Below are positions 41,337-49,644 of a DNA stretch of 64,000 nt, one piece after another. Positions within the stretch are counted from its first letter, which is position 1, and every line of letters begins with the position of its first letter. A program made the translations under genes and the position numbers. This DNA is from Companilactobacillus nuruki (lineage in GTDB: Bacteria; Bacillota; Bacilli; Lactobacillales; Lactobacillaceae), in NCBI RefSeq assembly GCF_002872255.1, contig NZ_NIPR01000052.1, positions 62,001 through 126,000 on the forward strand, given 5' to 3'. A model generated the notes under the pieces. It was given only the letters and a program-made list of their open reading frames with translations. It was not told the DNA's origin and did not search any database.

Positions 41337-42833
41337 TTAATGTTTTAAAATAACTTTCTTTGTAGCCACTGAATCGATCAAGTCCTGATCGTGATCAATC
41401 AAAAGCATAGATGGTTGCTGTTTCTTTATTGCATCAATAATCTGTTGCCTGGTAATTACATCCAAGTAATTCAATGGTTCATCCCAAAAATAAATATTCG
41501 CCTCTTGCGACAGACTCAAAGCCAATGCGACCTTTCTACGCTGTCCTTGACTCATTTGTTCAACTGGTTGTTCAAATAAATAACGTTCAAATCCAAGTTT
41601 TCGTAAATTTGAAAATACTAATTCTGGTTCAATCTTTTTATCCACAGCTATTTGGCGAATATCTCCTACTAAATCATTATCCTGAGTTAAATATGAAATT
41701 TTTAAATTATTTGCTTCAACAATTTCCCCAAATTGTTGAAAAGGTTGTTGAAAACCTAATAGTTGTTTAAATATAGTTGTCTTACCGATACCATTTTGTC
41801 CGATCAATGCTATTACCTGACCTCTTTTTACTTCAAAGTTAACCATCGGTGTCACAACATCCTTATACTGTAAGGATAAATTCTTCACATCAATTAATAT
41901 ATTGGGATGTTTCAAAGATTCATAATTCAAAGTTATTGGTTCTTCGATTTCAATATTTTTCAAGAGATCTTGTTTTTCAGAAATAGCAGAATCAACCCTT
42001 TTTTCAGCCATTTTAGCTTTTTTCATCATCTTAGACGATTTATGGCTAATGAATCCTTTATCCAAATTAACGCTTTCTTTATAGCGATTTTTATTCTTTT
42101 GAGCTTCCGCAGAATTGGACCAATTTTCACGTTTGACAGCTGTTTCATGCAAACGATTAATATCCTTTTTTAATTGCTCTTTTTGATTTTTTTCATAATT
42201 ATCCTGACGATCTTTATTATCCTGCCATGTATCAAAATTGCCCTTATATACATCTACATCATTGCGATTAATTGAAATCACATGGTCGATCACTGGATTT
42301 AAAAACGCTTTGTCATGACTAATAACTATAAAACCTTTCTTACTCTTCAAATAATCCGAAACTATTTTTCGACCTTCTATATCCAAATGATTCGTGGGTT
42401 CATCAATTAATTGAAAACCGGATTCATCAATAAATAAAATCGCCAATAACACTTTGGTTTGTTCACCTGGACTAAGTGTTGAGAATTGTTGTTTCAATAC
42501 TTCTATATCAACTTGCAGCTTATCTAGTTCTATTTCAATTTTCCAAAGATCGTAATCTTCCAAATGTGTTAAGTTCTTAACAACATCCATTGTTGAAATA
42601 TTTTTATTAACAACCTTCTGTGGATAATAATAAAAATTCATATTGGAAATTATTTGACCTTGATAATCTAGTTGGCCCAATAATAATTTCATTAAAGTCG
42701 TTTTCCCACGACCATTTCGTCCAATCAACCCTAATTTCCATGACTCATCAATCTTTAAATTCAAAGAATCAAATAAATTATTCATCATTTGATCGTATTT
42801 AAAATTTACATTTTCAATTTGTATAGTTCCCAT
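41337..42833 (-). CDS. ABC-F ribosomal protection protein, Lsa/Vga-like
   Basis: This is a cytosolic ABC-F ATPase with two nucleotide-binding domains and no membrane segment. Such proteins bind the ribosomal E site and displace peptidyl-transferase antibiotics (lincosamides, pleuromutilins, streptogramins A). The 498-aa length and the WKLGLIGRNGRGKTT Walker A (38-45 region) fit the Lsa/Vga group. A second Walker A is GQNGIGKT, and the signatures are LSPGEQ and SQGQRR. A Lys-rich linker lies between the domains. Resistance itself is inferred. The ATG is 6 nt behind GGGTG, which is part of a small hairpin. Confidence 0.85.
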   Translation of the reverse strand: MGTIQIENVNFKYDQMMNNLFDSLNLKIDESWKLGLIGRNGRGKTTLMKLLLGQLDYQGQIISNMNFYYYPQKVVNKNISTMDVVKNLTHLEDYDLWKIEIELDKLQVDIEVLKQQFSTLSPGEQTKVLLAILFIDESGFQLIDEPTNHLDIEGRKIVSDYLKSKKGFIVISHDKAFLNPVIDHVISINRNDVDVYKGNFDTWQDNKDRQDNYEKNQKEQLKKDINRLHETAVKRENWSNSAEAQKNKNRYKESVNLDKGFISHKSSKMMKKAKMAEKRVDSAISEKQDLLKNIEIEEPITLNYESLKHPNILIDVKNLSLQYKDVVTPMVNFEVKRGQVIALIGQNGIGKTTIFKQLLGFQQPFQQFGEIVEANNLKISYLTQDNDLVGDIRQIAVDKKIEPELVFSNLRKLGFERYLFEQPVEQMSQGQRRKVALALSLSQEANIYFWDEPLNYLDVITRQQIIDAIKKQQPSMLLIDHDQDLIDSVATKKVILKH

Positions 42834-42839
42834 TTATAA

Positions 42840-42856
42840 CACCCGCTTTTCAGGTG
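42840..42856 (-). promoter_or_regulatory. Hairpin covering the ABC-F ribosome-binding site
   Basis: CACCTG and CGGGTG form a 6-bp stem (one G-T pair) with loop AAAAG on the minus strand. The Shine-Dalgarno GGGTG lies in the 3' arm, 6 nt before the ATG, so translation may also be gated. Confidence 0.5.
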
Positions 42857-42876
42857 CAGAATGACTTTTTAAGTAC

Positions 42877-43032
42877 AAAAAAAGGACGCTAAACAGCGTC
42901 CTTAAATATCTTTAAGGAAACACCGTTGAGACACACTAAGCCAAAGTCAAACTACACACAATAATTATTATTTGCATAATTTTGAATTTGAACTTAATTT
43001 CTCAACGGCGCACTTCCTTTCTTGTTTTAAAC
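42877..43032 (-). promoter_or_regulatory. Attenuator leader of the ABC-F gene (tiny ORF, antiterminator, terminator)
   Basis: On the minus strand AAAGGAAG (43020-43013) is followed 7 nt later by the tiny frame TTG AGA AAT TAA (43005-42994). Three stems compete. In stem 1, TCTCAACGG (43000-43008) pairs with CCGTTGAGA (42923-42931) and TTCCTT (43014-43019) with AAGGAA (42914-42919). The antiterminator pairs TCCTTAAA (42899-42906) with TTTAAGGA (42911-42918). The terminator pairs AAGGACGC (42882-42889) with GCGTCCTT (42896-42903) and is followed by seven T residues. A ribosome stalled on the tiny frame would melt stem 1, free AAGGAA, form the antiterminator and so prevent termination. Confidence 0.75.
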
Positions 43033-43039
43033 TATGATT

Positions 43040-43068
43040 AATCTATCAGGTTAATTCAACTATGTCAA
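43040..43068 (-). promoter_or_regulatory. ABC-F gene promoter
   Basis: TTGACA (43068-43063) overlaps the murA stop codon. TAGATT (43045-43040) follows after 17 nt. The predicted leader is about 200 nt. Confidence 0.7.
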
Positions 43069-44345
43069 GATTCTATTAAATCATCTTCACCAATCAATTT
43101 AACGTCTGCACCCAGACAATGTAATTTCCAAACGACTTGATCATAGCCACGTAATATATTTTCAGCATGATCAATTACAGTTTGTCCATCGGCCAACAAT
43201 CCAGCAATCATTAAACATGCCCCAGCTCTGATTTCATCTGCGGAAACATTTGCACCCTTTAATTTAGCACCACCATGAACAAAAATTAAATCATTTTCAC
43301 TAGTGATATCTGCGCCCATCTTTGTCAATTGAGCAATATGTTTAACTCGTTTTGGATAGATGGTATCAATAACCATTGCTTCACCATTAGCTTTCATTAA
43401 CAACGGAGTGATCGGTTGCTGTAAGTCTGTGGCAAAGCCCGGATATGGCATTGTTTTTATATTAACAGCTTTTAATTCAGTAGAAGGTTTAACGTAAATA
43501 CTATCTTCACCAACTTCTAAATTAACGCCCATTTCATCCAACTTAGCCAAAAAAGCATCCAAATGTTCACTGATAATATTTTTAATTAAAATCCCACCAC
43601 CATTAGCAGCAGCCAAACTTAAATATGTTCCTGCTTCAATTCGATCAGGAATGATTGTATGAGCGTTATTTGAACGTAAGGTATCAACACCTTCAATACG
43701 AATTGTTTCAGTCCCTACACCACGTATAACGGCTCCCATGTTATTTAAAAAAGTAGCTAGATCAATAATTTCTGGTTCTTTAGCAGCATTTTCAATTACT
43801 GTTGTTCCTTTAGCCTTTACTGCTGCCAAAATAACATTAATTGTTGCACCAACTGAAACCATATCCAAAAAGATTTTAGCTCCCTTAAGGCCTTCTTCAG
43901 GAGTCGTAATAATGATTTGCCCATGTTTGTTCTCAACGTGTGCACCTAATGCTTCAAATCCCTTGATATGTTGATCAATAGGACGTGGTCCAATATCGTC
44001 TCCGCCAGGAAAACCAACTACAGCTTTACCAAATCTTCCTAGCATAGCACCCATAAAATAATATGAGGCTCTCAAACTGCTTACTTTACCACTTGGTAAT
44101 TCAGCAAATTGGATCGCAGTCGGATCAATTCGCAATACATCATTATTCATTTCTGAAGTAACGTTCATATCTTTCAAAATAGAACGTAAGTTTTTTACAT
44201 CTCTAATTTGGGGAACAGAATCTAGCACTACAGGTGTATCCGATAAAATGGCTGCAGGAATCAAGGCTACGGTACTGTTTTTAGCACCACCGATTGTCAC
44301 TTCACCCGATAATTTCTTTCCACCGTTGATTACAAGTTTTTGCAT
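43065..44345 (-). CDS. murA: UDP-N-acetylglucosamine 1-carboxyvinyltransferase, Cys-to-Asp variant
   Basis: MurA transfers enolpyruvate from PEP to UDP-GlcNAc, the first committed step of peptidoglycan synthesis. The 426-aa product has the conserved Lys22 (GGAKNS) and the family fold over its whole length. The position of the usual catalytic Cys (PGGC-x-IG) is Asp116 here, in PGGDDIG; the codon is GAC. An Asp here is known in MurA enzymes naturally insensitive to fosfomycin. It follows pyrG by 42 nt on the same strand. Confidence 0.95.
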   Translation of the reverse strand: MQKLVINGGKKLSGEVTIGGAKNSTVALIPAAILSDTPVVLDSVPQIRDVKNLRSILKDMNVTSEMNNDVLRIDPTAIQFAELPSGKVSSLRASYYFMGAMLGRFGKAVVGFPGGDDIGPRPIDQHIKGFEALGAHVENKHGQIIITTPEEGLKGAKIFLDMVSVGATINVILAAVKAKGTTVIENAAKEPEIIDLATFLNNMGAVIRGVGTETIRIEGVDTLRSNNAHTIIPDRIEAGTYLSLAAANGGGILIKNIISEHLDAFLAKLDEMGVNLEVGEDSIYVKPSTELKAVNIKTMPYPGFATDLQQPITPLLMKANGEAMVIDTIYPKRVKHIAQLTKMGADITSENDLIFVHGGAKLKGANVSADEIRAGACLMIAGLLADGQTVIDHAENILRGYDQVVWKLHCLGADVKLIGEDDLIES

Positions 44346-44387
44346 AAGCTTTTTCCTAACTATATTTAACTACTTCAAAAAGAAAGA

Positions 44388-46001
44388 CTATAAAGCGTCT
44401 TCCTCAAGGCCTGAAGCTGCACCAATAAATCCTTTAAACAAGCCTTCTGGTTTAGTTGGTCTTGATAAGAATTCTGGATGATATTGAGCAGCAACGAAGA
44501 ATTTATTCTTAGGATTTTCAATAACTTCAACCAAACGATTATCTGGTGAAACTCCTGAGAATACCAAGCCTAAATCTTCAAATTGTTTGCGATATTCATT
44601 GTTAAATTCAAATCTGTGACGATGTCTTTCTTGAATTACTGATTGATTATCATAAACTGAAGCAGCTTTTGAGCCTTCCTTTAGTTTACATGGATATGCA
44701 CCTAAACGTAAAGTACCTCCAAGATCTTCAACATCTTTTTTATCTGCCATAATATCAATAATCTTGTGTGCCGCATTCTCATCAACTTCACCAGTTGTAG
44801 CATCCTTGATACCAGCGACATTTCTAGCAAATTCGATACTTGCCATTTGCATACCTAAACAAATTCCAAGATATGGAACATCGTGTTCACGTGCATACTT
44901 GATAGTTGTAATCATGCCTTCAAGACCGCGATCACCAAAACCACCTGGCACTAGAATACCATCAGAATCTTTTAAATAATCAGCCACATTATCTTCAGTA
45001 ATAAGATCAGCTGAAACCTTTTCTAGCTCTATCTCTGTATTATAAGCATATCCAGCTGAGCGAAGCGCCTCTGTTACAGAAATGTAAGCATCTTGTAATT
45101 TTGTATATTTACCAACCAAAGTAATCTTTGTCTTATGTTTTAAGTTGTGAACACGATCAACTAACTTATTCCAATCAGTCATATCGGCTTCTTTAGTTTC
45201 TAAATGTAAGTAACGACAAACAATATCATCAAAGTTTTGAGCTTGTAGATTCAAAGGAATGTCATACAATGAACTAGCATCGCGTGATTCAATAACTGCT
45301 TCTGAATCAACATCACAAAATGATGCTATCTTATCTTTCATATTTTGTGGCATTGGCATTTCTGTACGAACAACCAAAATATTTGGCTGAATACCAATTC
45401 CACGTAATTCCTTAACACTGTGTTGTGTTGGTTTTGTTTTCATCTCGCCCGCAGCTTTCAAGTAAGGAACCAATGATGTATGAATATATACAACATTTTC
45501 TGAACCAACTTCTGCTTTCATTTGACGCAAGGCTTCTAGGAATGGTTGTGACTCAATATCACCAACAGTTCCACCAATTTCTGTGATAATCACATCTGAA
45601 TCGGTTGTAGTTGCAGCACGCATAATTTTTTGTTTGATCATATCTGTAATATGTGGAATAACTTGAACAGTTGCACCGTTATAATCACCATGACGTTCGC
45701 GACGAATTACTTCGGAATAAATCTTACCCGTTGTAACGTTTGAATATTTATTCAAATCGTTATCGATAAATCTTTCGTAATGTCCTAAATCAAGATCAGT
45801 TTCTGTACCATCGTTGGTCACATAAACTTCACCGTGTTGGTAAGGACTCATTGTTCCTGGGTCAACATTAATATAAGGATCGAACTTTTGCATTGTTACT
45901 TTAAGGCCACGATTCTTTAAAAGTCTACCAAGGGATGCAGCAACAATTCCCTTACCTAATGATGAAACCACTCCACCTGTAATAAAAATGTATTTAGTCA
46001 T
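44388..46001 (-). CDS. pyrG: CTP synthase
   Basis: PyrG aminates UTP to CTP using glutamine and ATP. The 537-aa product has the N-terminal synthetase domain ([17 protein letters not shown]). The C-terminal class I amidotransferase domain has nucleophile Cys in GICLGMQM and the His-Pro-Glu of QYHPEF. An upstream GTG overlaps the ribosome-binding site, so I chose the ATG at 46001 behind GGAGGAAAAT. The leader carries a terminator and a GGGC transcript start. Confidence 0.97.
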   Translation of the reverse strand: MTKYIFITGGVVSSLGKGIVAASLGRLLKNRGLKVTMQKFDPYINVDPGTMSPYQHGEVYVTNDGTETDLDLGHYERFIDNDLNKYSNVTTGKIYSEVIRRERHGDYNGATVQVIPHITDMIKQKIMRAATTTDSDVIITEIGGTVGDIESQPFLEALRQMKAEVGSENVVYIHTSLVPYLKAAGEMKTKPTQHSVKELRGIGIQPNILVVRTEMPMPQNMKDKIASFCDVDSEAVIESRDASSLYDIPLNLQAQNFDDIVCRYLHLETKEADMTDWNKLVDRVHNLKHKTKITLVGKYTKLQDAYISVTEALRSAGYAYNTEIELEKVSADLITEDNVADYLKDSDGILVPGGFGDRGLEGMITTIKYAREHDVPYLGICLGMQMASIEFARNVAGIKDATTGEVDENAAHKIIDIMADKKDVEDLGGTLRLGAYPCKLKEGSKAASVYDNQSVIQERHRHRFEFNNEYRKQFEDLGLVFSGVSPDNRLVEVIENPKNKFFVAAQYHPEFLSRPTKPEGLFKGFIGAASGLEEDAL

Positions 46002-46052
46002 ATTTTCCTCCACATATTGTTTCTAGGGATTTTTTACTCTTACTCACAAAAT

Positions 46053-46110
46053 AAAAAAGTCCCCTATTCAAATGAACAGGGAACTTAAAGTTGTCTATCT
46101 AATAGAGCCC
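46053..46110 (-). promoter_or_regulatory. pyrG leader with CTP-sensing attenuator
   Basis: The transcript is predicted to start with GGGCTC at 46110, 7 nt after the -10. A hairpin at 46057-46086 (pyrimidine-rich arm AAGTTCCCT, partner AGGGGACTT) with a T-run follows. In Bacillus and lactococci, low CTP causes RNA polymerase to add extra G residues at this GGGC start. The extra Gs pair with the pyrimidine-rich arm and prevent termination. The arrangement here is the same. Confidence 0.75.
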
Positions 46111-46117
46111 GAACTAT

Positions 46118-46146
46118 ATAATACCGTGATATGTTCGAGTCGTCAA
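46118..46146 (-). promoter_or_regulatory. pyrG promoter
   Basis: TTGACG (46146-46141) and TATTAT (46123-46118) are 17 nt apart on the minus strand, in front of the GGGC start site. Confidence 0.75.
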
Positions 46147-46169
46147 ACTTTTAATTCAAAAAGTTAAAC

Positions 46170-46829
46170 TTATTTTTTGGTGTCATCATCGTCATCATCA
46201 ATGTCGTCGTCATCATCGTCGTCATCGTCATCTGAAAGATCGATATCTTCATCGTCATCATCTGCATCAAACTCTGATAATTGACCTTCAATACCGTCTT
46301 CAAGACTATCATCTTGTTCATCATCATCGTCATCATCAACTGATGTCAAATCAGAATTAGTGAACTTAGATAAATCAGGACCATTATCTGATGAGCCGTC
46401 ACTTTCGTCGTCGTCATCATCCATATCAGTTACACCCAACTCACTGTCGTCATCATAATCAACAACATCATCGTCATCATCTTCACTCAAGAAAGCATTA
46501 ACCTTTTGAGCTGCCTTGTGAGTATTTTCTGTACCATTATCCTCAGGATGATTTACCTCTTCATCGACTGAATCATATGGATACCACTTACGTAGACCCC
46601 AAACATTTTCGCCGAGTGAAAGAAAACTTCCATCATTATTCAAATCTGTATAGAATTGAGGAAGTGCTCTCTTGATCTCTTCGTCAGATTTACCCAAATA
46701 ATCTTGGATTTCATTAATGATGTCAGAGAAATTCATTACTTCTTTTTTATTTTCGTTAAGAATCTCATATGCAACCTCAATCAATGAGAGTTCGTCTTTG
46801 TTTTGATCCTTGAATTTGTCAAACTTCAA
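46170..46829 (-). CDS. rpoE: RNA polymerase delta subunit
   Basis: RpoE is a Firmicute-specific RNA polymerase subunit that speeds recycling and alters promoter selectivity. The 219-aa product has a folded N-terminal HARE-HTH domain (about 1-90, with GLRKWYPYDSVDEE). A C-terminal tail of about 125 residues is dominated by Asp and Glu. The tail is coded by GAT/GAC repeats. The start is TTG at 46829. AAAGGA lies an unusual 12 nt or so upstream, with the palindrome CGTGTACACG between. It lies just upstream of pyrG, as in Bacillus. Confidence 0.93.
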   Translation of the reverse strand: MKFDKFKDQNKDELSLIEVAYEILNENKKEVMNFSDIINEIQDYLGKSDEEIKRALPQFYTDLNNDGSFLSLGENVWGLRKWYPYDSVDEEVNHPEDNGTENTHKAAQKVNAFLSEDDDDDVVDYDDDSELGVTDMDDDDDESDGSSDNGPDLSKFTNSDLTSVDDDDDDEQDDSLEDGIEGQLSEFDADDDDEDIDLSDDDDDDDDDDIDDDDDDTKK

Positions 46830-46875
46830 ACGTGTACACGTCCTTTCGCAGCGTCTTACTTATAATGATATAGGC

Positions 46876-47316
46876 CTAGGCACTAAAAATCAATCTAAAC
46901 TTATAATTACCTATTACATTATTGTCGTAAATCAAGTCATAATCAATGTTTATTTTTCCAGAAAGCGGATTACTTTTAAATTCTACTTTAGAATCTTTGG
47001 TGAATGTACCCAACGGCATGACTCCATATTCCGTTTCCAAATGACCACTGTTGTGTTCTTGATGAGTAAAATACAGTAATGAGGACAAGTTAGTCGACTT
47101 AGCAACCCTTTTAACATGAATTTCTCCATCTTCTGTAACCTTTACTAAAATCGATGCTTTGTCACCATTTTCTAAACTTTCATTAAATCTTAAGTAAATT
47201 GATTTGCCCATTTGAGTAAATTTACCTGGTTCAGAAATTTTTGTACGCGTCAATTCCCCGGACTGGAATGTCTCAATATTTAACTCTACATTTACATCAA
47301 AGCTATTATTTTCCAA
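46876..47316 (-). CDS. DUF1934 domain protein (YwiB-like)
   Basis: The 146-aa protein is a small beta-rich, lipocalin-like domain (VNVELNIETFQ at the start, YGVMPLGTFT in the second half) of the DUF1934/YwiB family. The function is unknown. There is no signal peptide or membrane helix. The start is TTG at 47316 behind AGAGG. It lies 46 nt upstream of rpoE and is divergent from the LipL-like gene. Confidence 0.8.
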   Translation of the reverse strand: MENNSFDVNVELNIETFQSGELTRTKISEPGKFTQMGKSIYLRFNESLENGDKASILVKVTEDGEIHVKRVAKSTNLSSLLYFTHQEHNSGHLETEYGVMPLGTFTKDSKVEFKSNPLSGKINIDYDLIYDNNVIGNYKFRLIFSA

Positions 47317-47371
47317 TACTTACTGCCTCTACATGATAAAATTATATTAATTAATTAAAAGAAGTGATTAA

Positions 47372-48184
47372 GTGAACAACACCATTATATTATACGACCA
47401 AAAAATAAGCTCTAACAAAGATCTATTAGTTCCATTTTCTGATACTGGAGCTATTTTAAAATTTGTTTCCGAAAATAGTCAACCCGTTATTCATTTTTGG
47501 GTGACACCACCAACAGTTATTTTGGGGATGCAAGATAAACGACTGCATAACCTTCAAGCCGGACTAGAAATGCTCTCAGAGAAAAACTATCTTTTTTATT
47601 TACGTAATTCTGGTGGGCTTGGTGTGGTAACCGATAATGGAATTCTCAATTGTTCCATTTTTTTACCTGACAAAGATAACCTCCAAATCGACGATGCCTA
47701 TGAAAAAATGTATTCTTTACTAAGAGATGCATTTTCTGAACAAATCAAAACCGGGGAAATAAAAGATTCATATTGTCCTGGATCATTTGACCTAAGTATT
47801 GATGGAAAAAAATTTGCTGGAATATCACAGCGACGCACTGGTAATGCGGTAGCCATAATGGCTTATATTAGTATCAATGGTAACCAAAAGAAACGCAGTC
47901 AACTAATGAAGGATTTTTATGAAATCAGTAATTTTCCTAAACATAACGACTTTTCCTACCCTAATATTAATGTTCATTCCATGGAAAACCTCGATGTTTT
48001 ATTAAACACTGAATTGACTATTACTGAAGCTAAGCAGAAAATCATCCATGTTTTAAGAAATAATTATACTATTGATCAAAGTGATTTTTTTATTATTAAA
48101 AACTCTTTGCCTTATCGAGAGGCTTTCAACAGTACCTTAAAGGGCCTTATTAAACGTAATCAATTCTTACTGGAGGAAAATTAA
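47372..48184 (+). CDS. Lipoate/octanoate transferase, LipL-like
   Basis: This 270-aa enzyme belongs to the BPL/LplA/LipB fold. The segments RNSGGLGVV, LNCSI and SYCPGSFDLSIDGKKFAGISQRR match the octanoyl-GcvH:protein octanoyltransferase LipL, whose nucleophile is the Cys in CPG. It would move octanoyl or lipoyl groups onto E2 subunits. A lipoate ligase role is the alternative. The start is GTG at 47372 with weak GAAGTGA upstream. The next gene starts 1 nt after it, so the two form an operon; the same pairing is known from the Bacillus ywf region. Confidence 0.8.
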   Translation: MNNTIILYDQKISSNKDLLVPFSDTGAILKFVSENSQPVIHFWVTPPTVILGMQDKRLHNLQAGLEMLSEKNYLFYLRNSGGLGVVTDNGILNCSIFLPDKDNLQIDDAYEKMYSLLRDAFSEQIKTGEIKDSYCPGSFDLSIDGKKFAGISQRRTGNAVAIMAYISINGNQKKRSQLMKDFYEISNFPKHNDFSYPNINVHSMENLDVLLNTELTITEAKQKIIHVLRNNYTIDQSDFFIIKNSLPYREAFNSTLKGLIKRNQFLLEEN

Positions 48185-48185
48185 A

Positions 48186-49529
48186 ATGGCAGACAATATT
48201 GAAATGTTACCGAGAGAAAAAGTTTTTCGTGATCCGATCCATAATTACATCCACATTCAACATAAAGTTATTTTGGACTTGATTAATACTAAAGAATTCC
48301 AACGCTTAAGAAGAGTTAAACAACTGGGGACATCATCGTTTACCTTCCAAGGAGCTGAACATTCACGTTTTACCCATTGCATGGGAGTCTATGAAATCAC
48401 CCGTCAAATTTGTGATAATTTTCAACGTAACTATCCTTCAAAAGAATCAGATGATGGCCTTTGGAATGATAACGAACGCTTAGTTGCATTATGTGCAGCC
48501 TTACTGCATGATGTCGGTCACGGAGCTTACTCACACACATTTGAGCATATTTTCAAAACCGATCATGAAATGTGGACTCAAAAAATAATCACTTCACCTA
48601 AAACCGAGATTAACGCTGTCTTACGTCAAGTAGCCTCTGACTTTCCAGAAAGAGTCGCCAGTGTAATTGCTCATACATATCCCAATCCTCAAGTCGTACA
48701 AATGATTTCAAGTCAAGTTGACGCCGATCGAATGGATTATCTTTTACGTGACGCTTACTTTACTGGTACCAAATATGGAATGTTCGATCTAACTAGGATT
48801 CTTCGAGTAATGAGGCCATATGCTGGTGGTATTGCTTTTGATAACGATGGTATGCATGCTGTTGAGGATTACATTCTCAGCCGTTTTCAAATGTATCAAC
48901 AAGTCTATTTTCATCCTGTGTCACGTGGTATGGAGGTCGTACTTACTAAACTATTACAACGTGCTAAAGATCTCTATGAACATAATCATATGAACGGGTT
49001 TGAGATGCCTAGTCTATTAGTTTCATTTTTTGAAAACAAAGTTACCATTGATGATTATTTATTATTAGACGATGGAATTCTTAATACTTATTTTACTCTC
49101 TGGCAAAGTTACCCTGATGAAATTTTAAAAGATTTAGCTTATCGTTTCTTATCTCGTAAACCTTTCAAATCAGCTGAGTACGATCACACTACCAAACATT
49201 TGCTACCAGACTTATCAGAAATTGTTGAAAGTGTTGGCTTTGACAAAAACTATTACACTGCTACCAATACTAGTTACGATCTACCATATGACGTCTATAA
49301 CCCTAATTCCAATAAAAGTCGTACTCAAATCGAAATCATGCAAGATGATGGTTCCTTGATCGAATTGTCGACCATCAGTCGATTGGTAAACGCCTTGACC
49401 GGTAAAATACTTGGCGATGAACGTTTTTATTTCCCTAAATCAATGTTAACCCAACCGGCAGATGACATCTTCAATGAAAAATATACTGAATTTCAAAAAC
49501 ATATTCACAATGACAAAATCGTTCAATAA
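48186..49529 (+). CDS. HD-domain phosphohydrolase (YwfO/dGTPase-like)
   Basis: This 447-aa cytosolic protein has metal-binding HD motifs (H in HSRFTHCMGVYE and HD in LLHDVGHGAYSH). It has the SQVDADRMDYLLRDAY signature of the dGTPase/SAMHD1-like family. The likely reaction is removal of triphosphate from dNTPs; the specific substrate is unknown. The ATG has TGGAGGAAAA, located inside the end of the upstream gene, which supports co-transcription. Confidence 0.85.
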   Translation: MADNIEMLPREKVFRDPIHNYIHIQHKVILDLINTKEFQRLRRVKQLGTSSFTFQGAEHSRFTHCMGVYEITRQICDNFQRNYPSKESDDGLWNDNERLVALCAALLHDVGHGAYSHTFEHIFKTDHEMWTQKIITSPKTEINAVLRQVASDFPERVASVIAHTYPNPQVVQMISSQVDADRMDYLLRDAYFTGTKYGMFDLTRILRVMRPYAGGIAFDNDGMHAVEDYILSRFQMYQQVYFHPVSRGMEVVLTKLLQRAKDLYEHNHMNGFEMPSLLVSFFENKVTIDDYLLLDDGILNTYFTLWQSYPDEILKDLAYRFLSRKPFKSAEYDHTTKHLLPDLSEIVESVGFDKNYYTATNTSYDLPYDVYNPNSNKSRTQIEIMQDDGSLIELSTISRLVNALTGKILGDERFYFPKSMLTQPADDIFNEKYTEFQKHIHNDKIVQ

Positions 49530-49539
49530 AACGTTTACA
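49526..49539 (+). promoter_or_regulatory. Candidate cre (CcpA) site upstream of glpD
   Basis: ATAAAACGTTTACA (TGTAAACGTTTTAT on the other strand) matches 12 of 14 positions of the ideal TGTAAACGTTTACA catabolite-response palindrome. It overlaps the end of the HD gene and lies about 105 bp before glpD. Confidence 0.5.
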
Positions 49540-49644
49540 ACCACTCTGGTATTTTATTAAAATGGAATTGATACATAATTAATGCAATTCCCAGATAATC
49601 AGATTATGCTTATTCTACTAAATGAATAAAGAGTGGAGGATATC

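Noticed and set aside
41638-42627. DnaA-box cluster as a replication origin
   Set aside because: The boxes are about 1 kb apart inside coding sequence, with no AT-rich unwinding element and no dnaA/dnaN genes.
43011-43013. GTG-start tiny frame in the ABC-F leader
   Set aside because: The GTG overlaps the Shine-Dalgarno itself; the TTG at 43005 has correct spacing and is conserved in the second copy.
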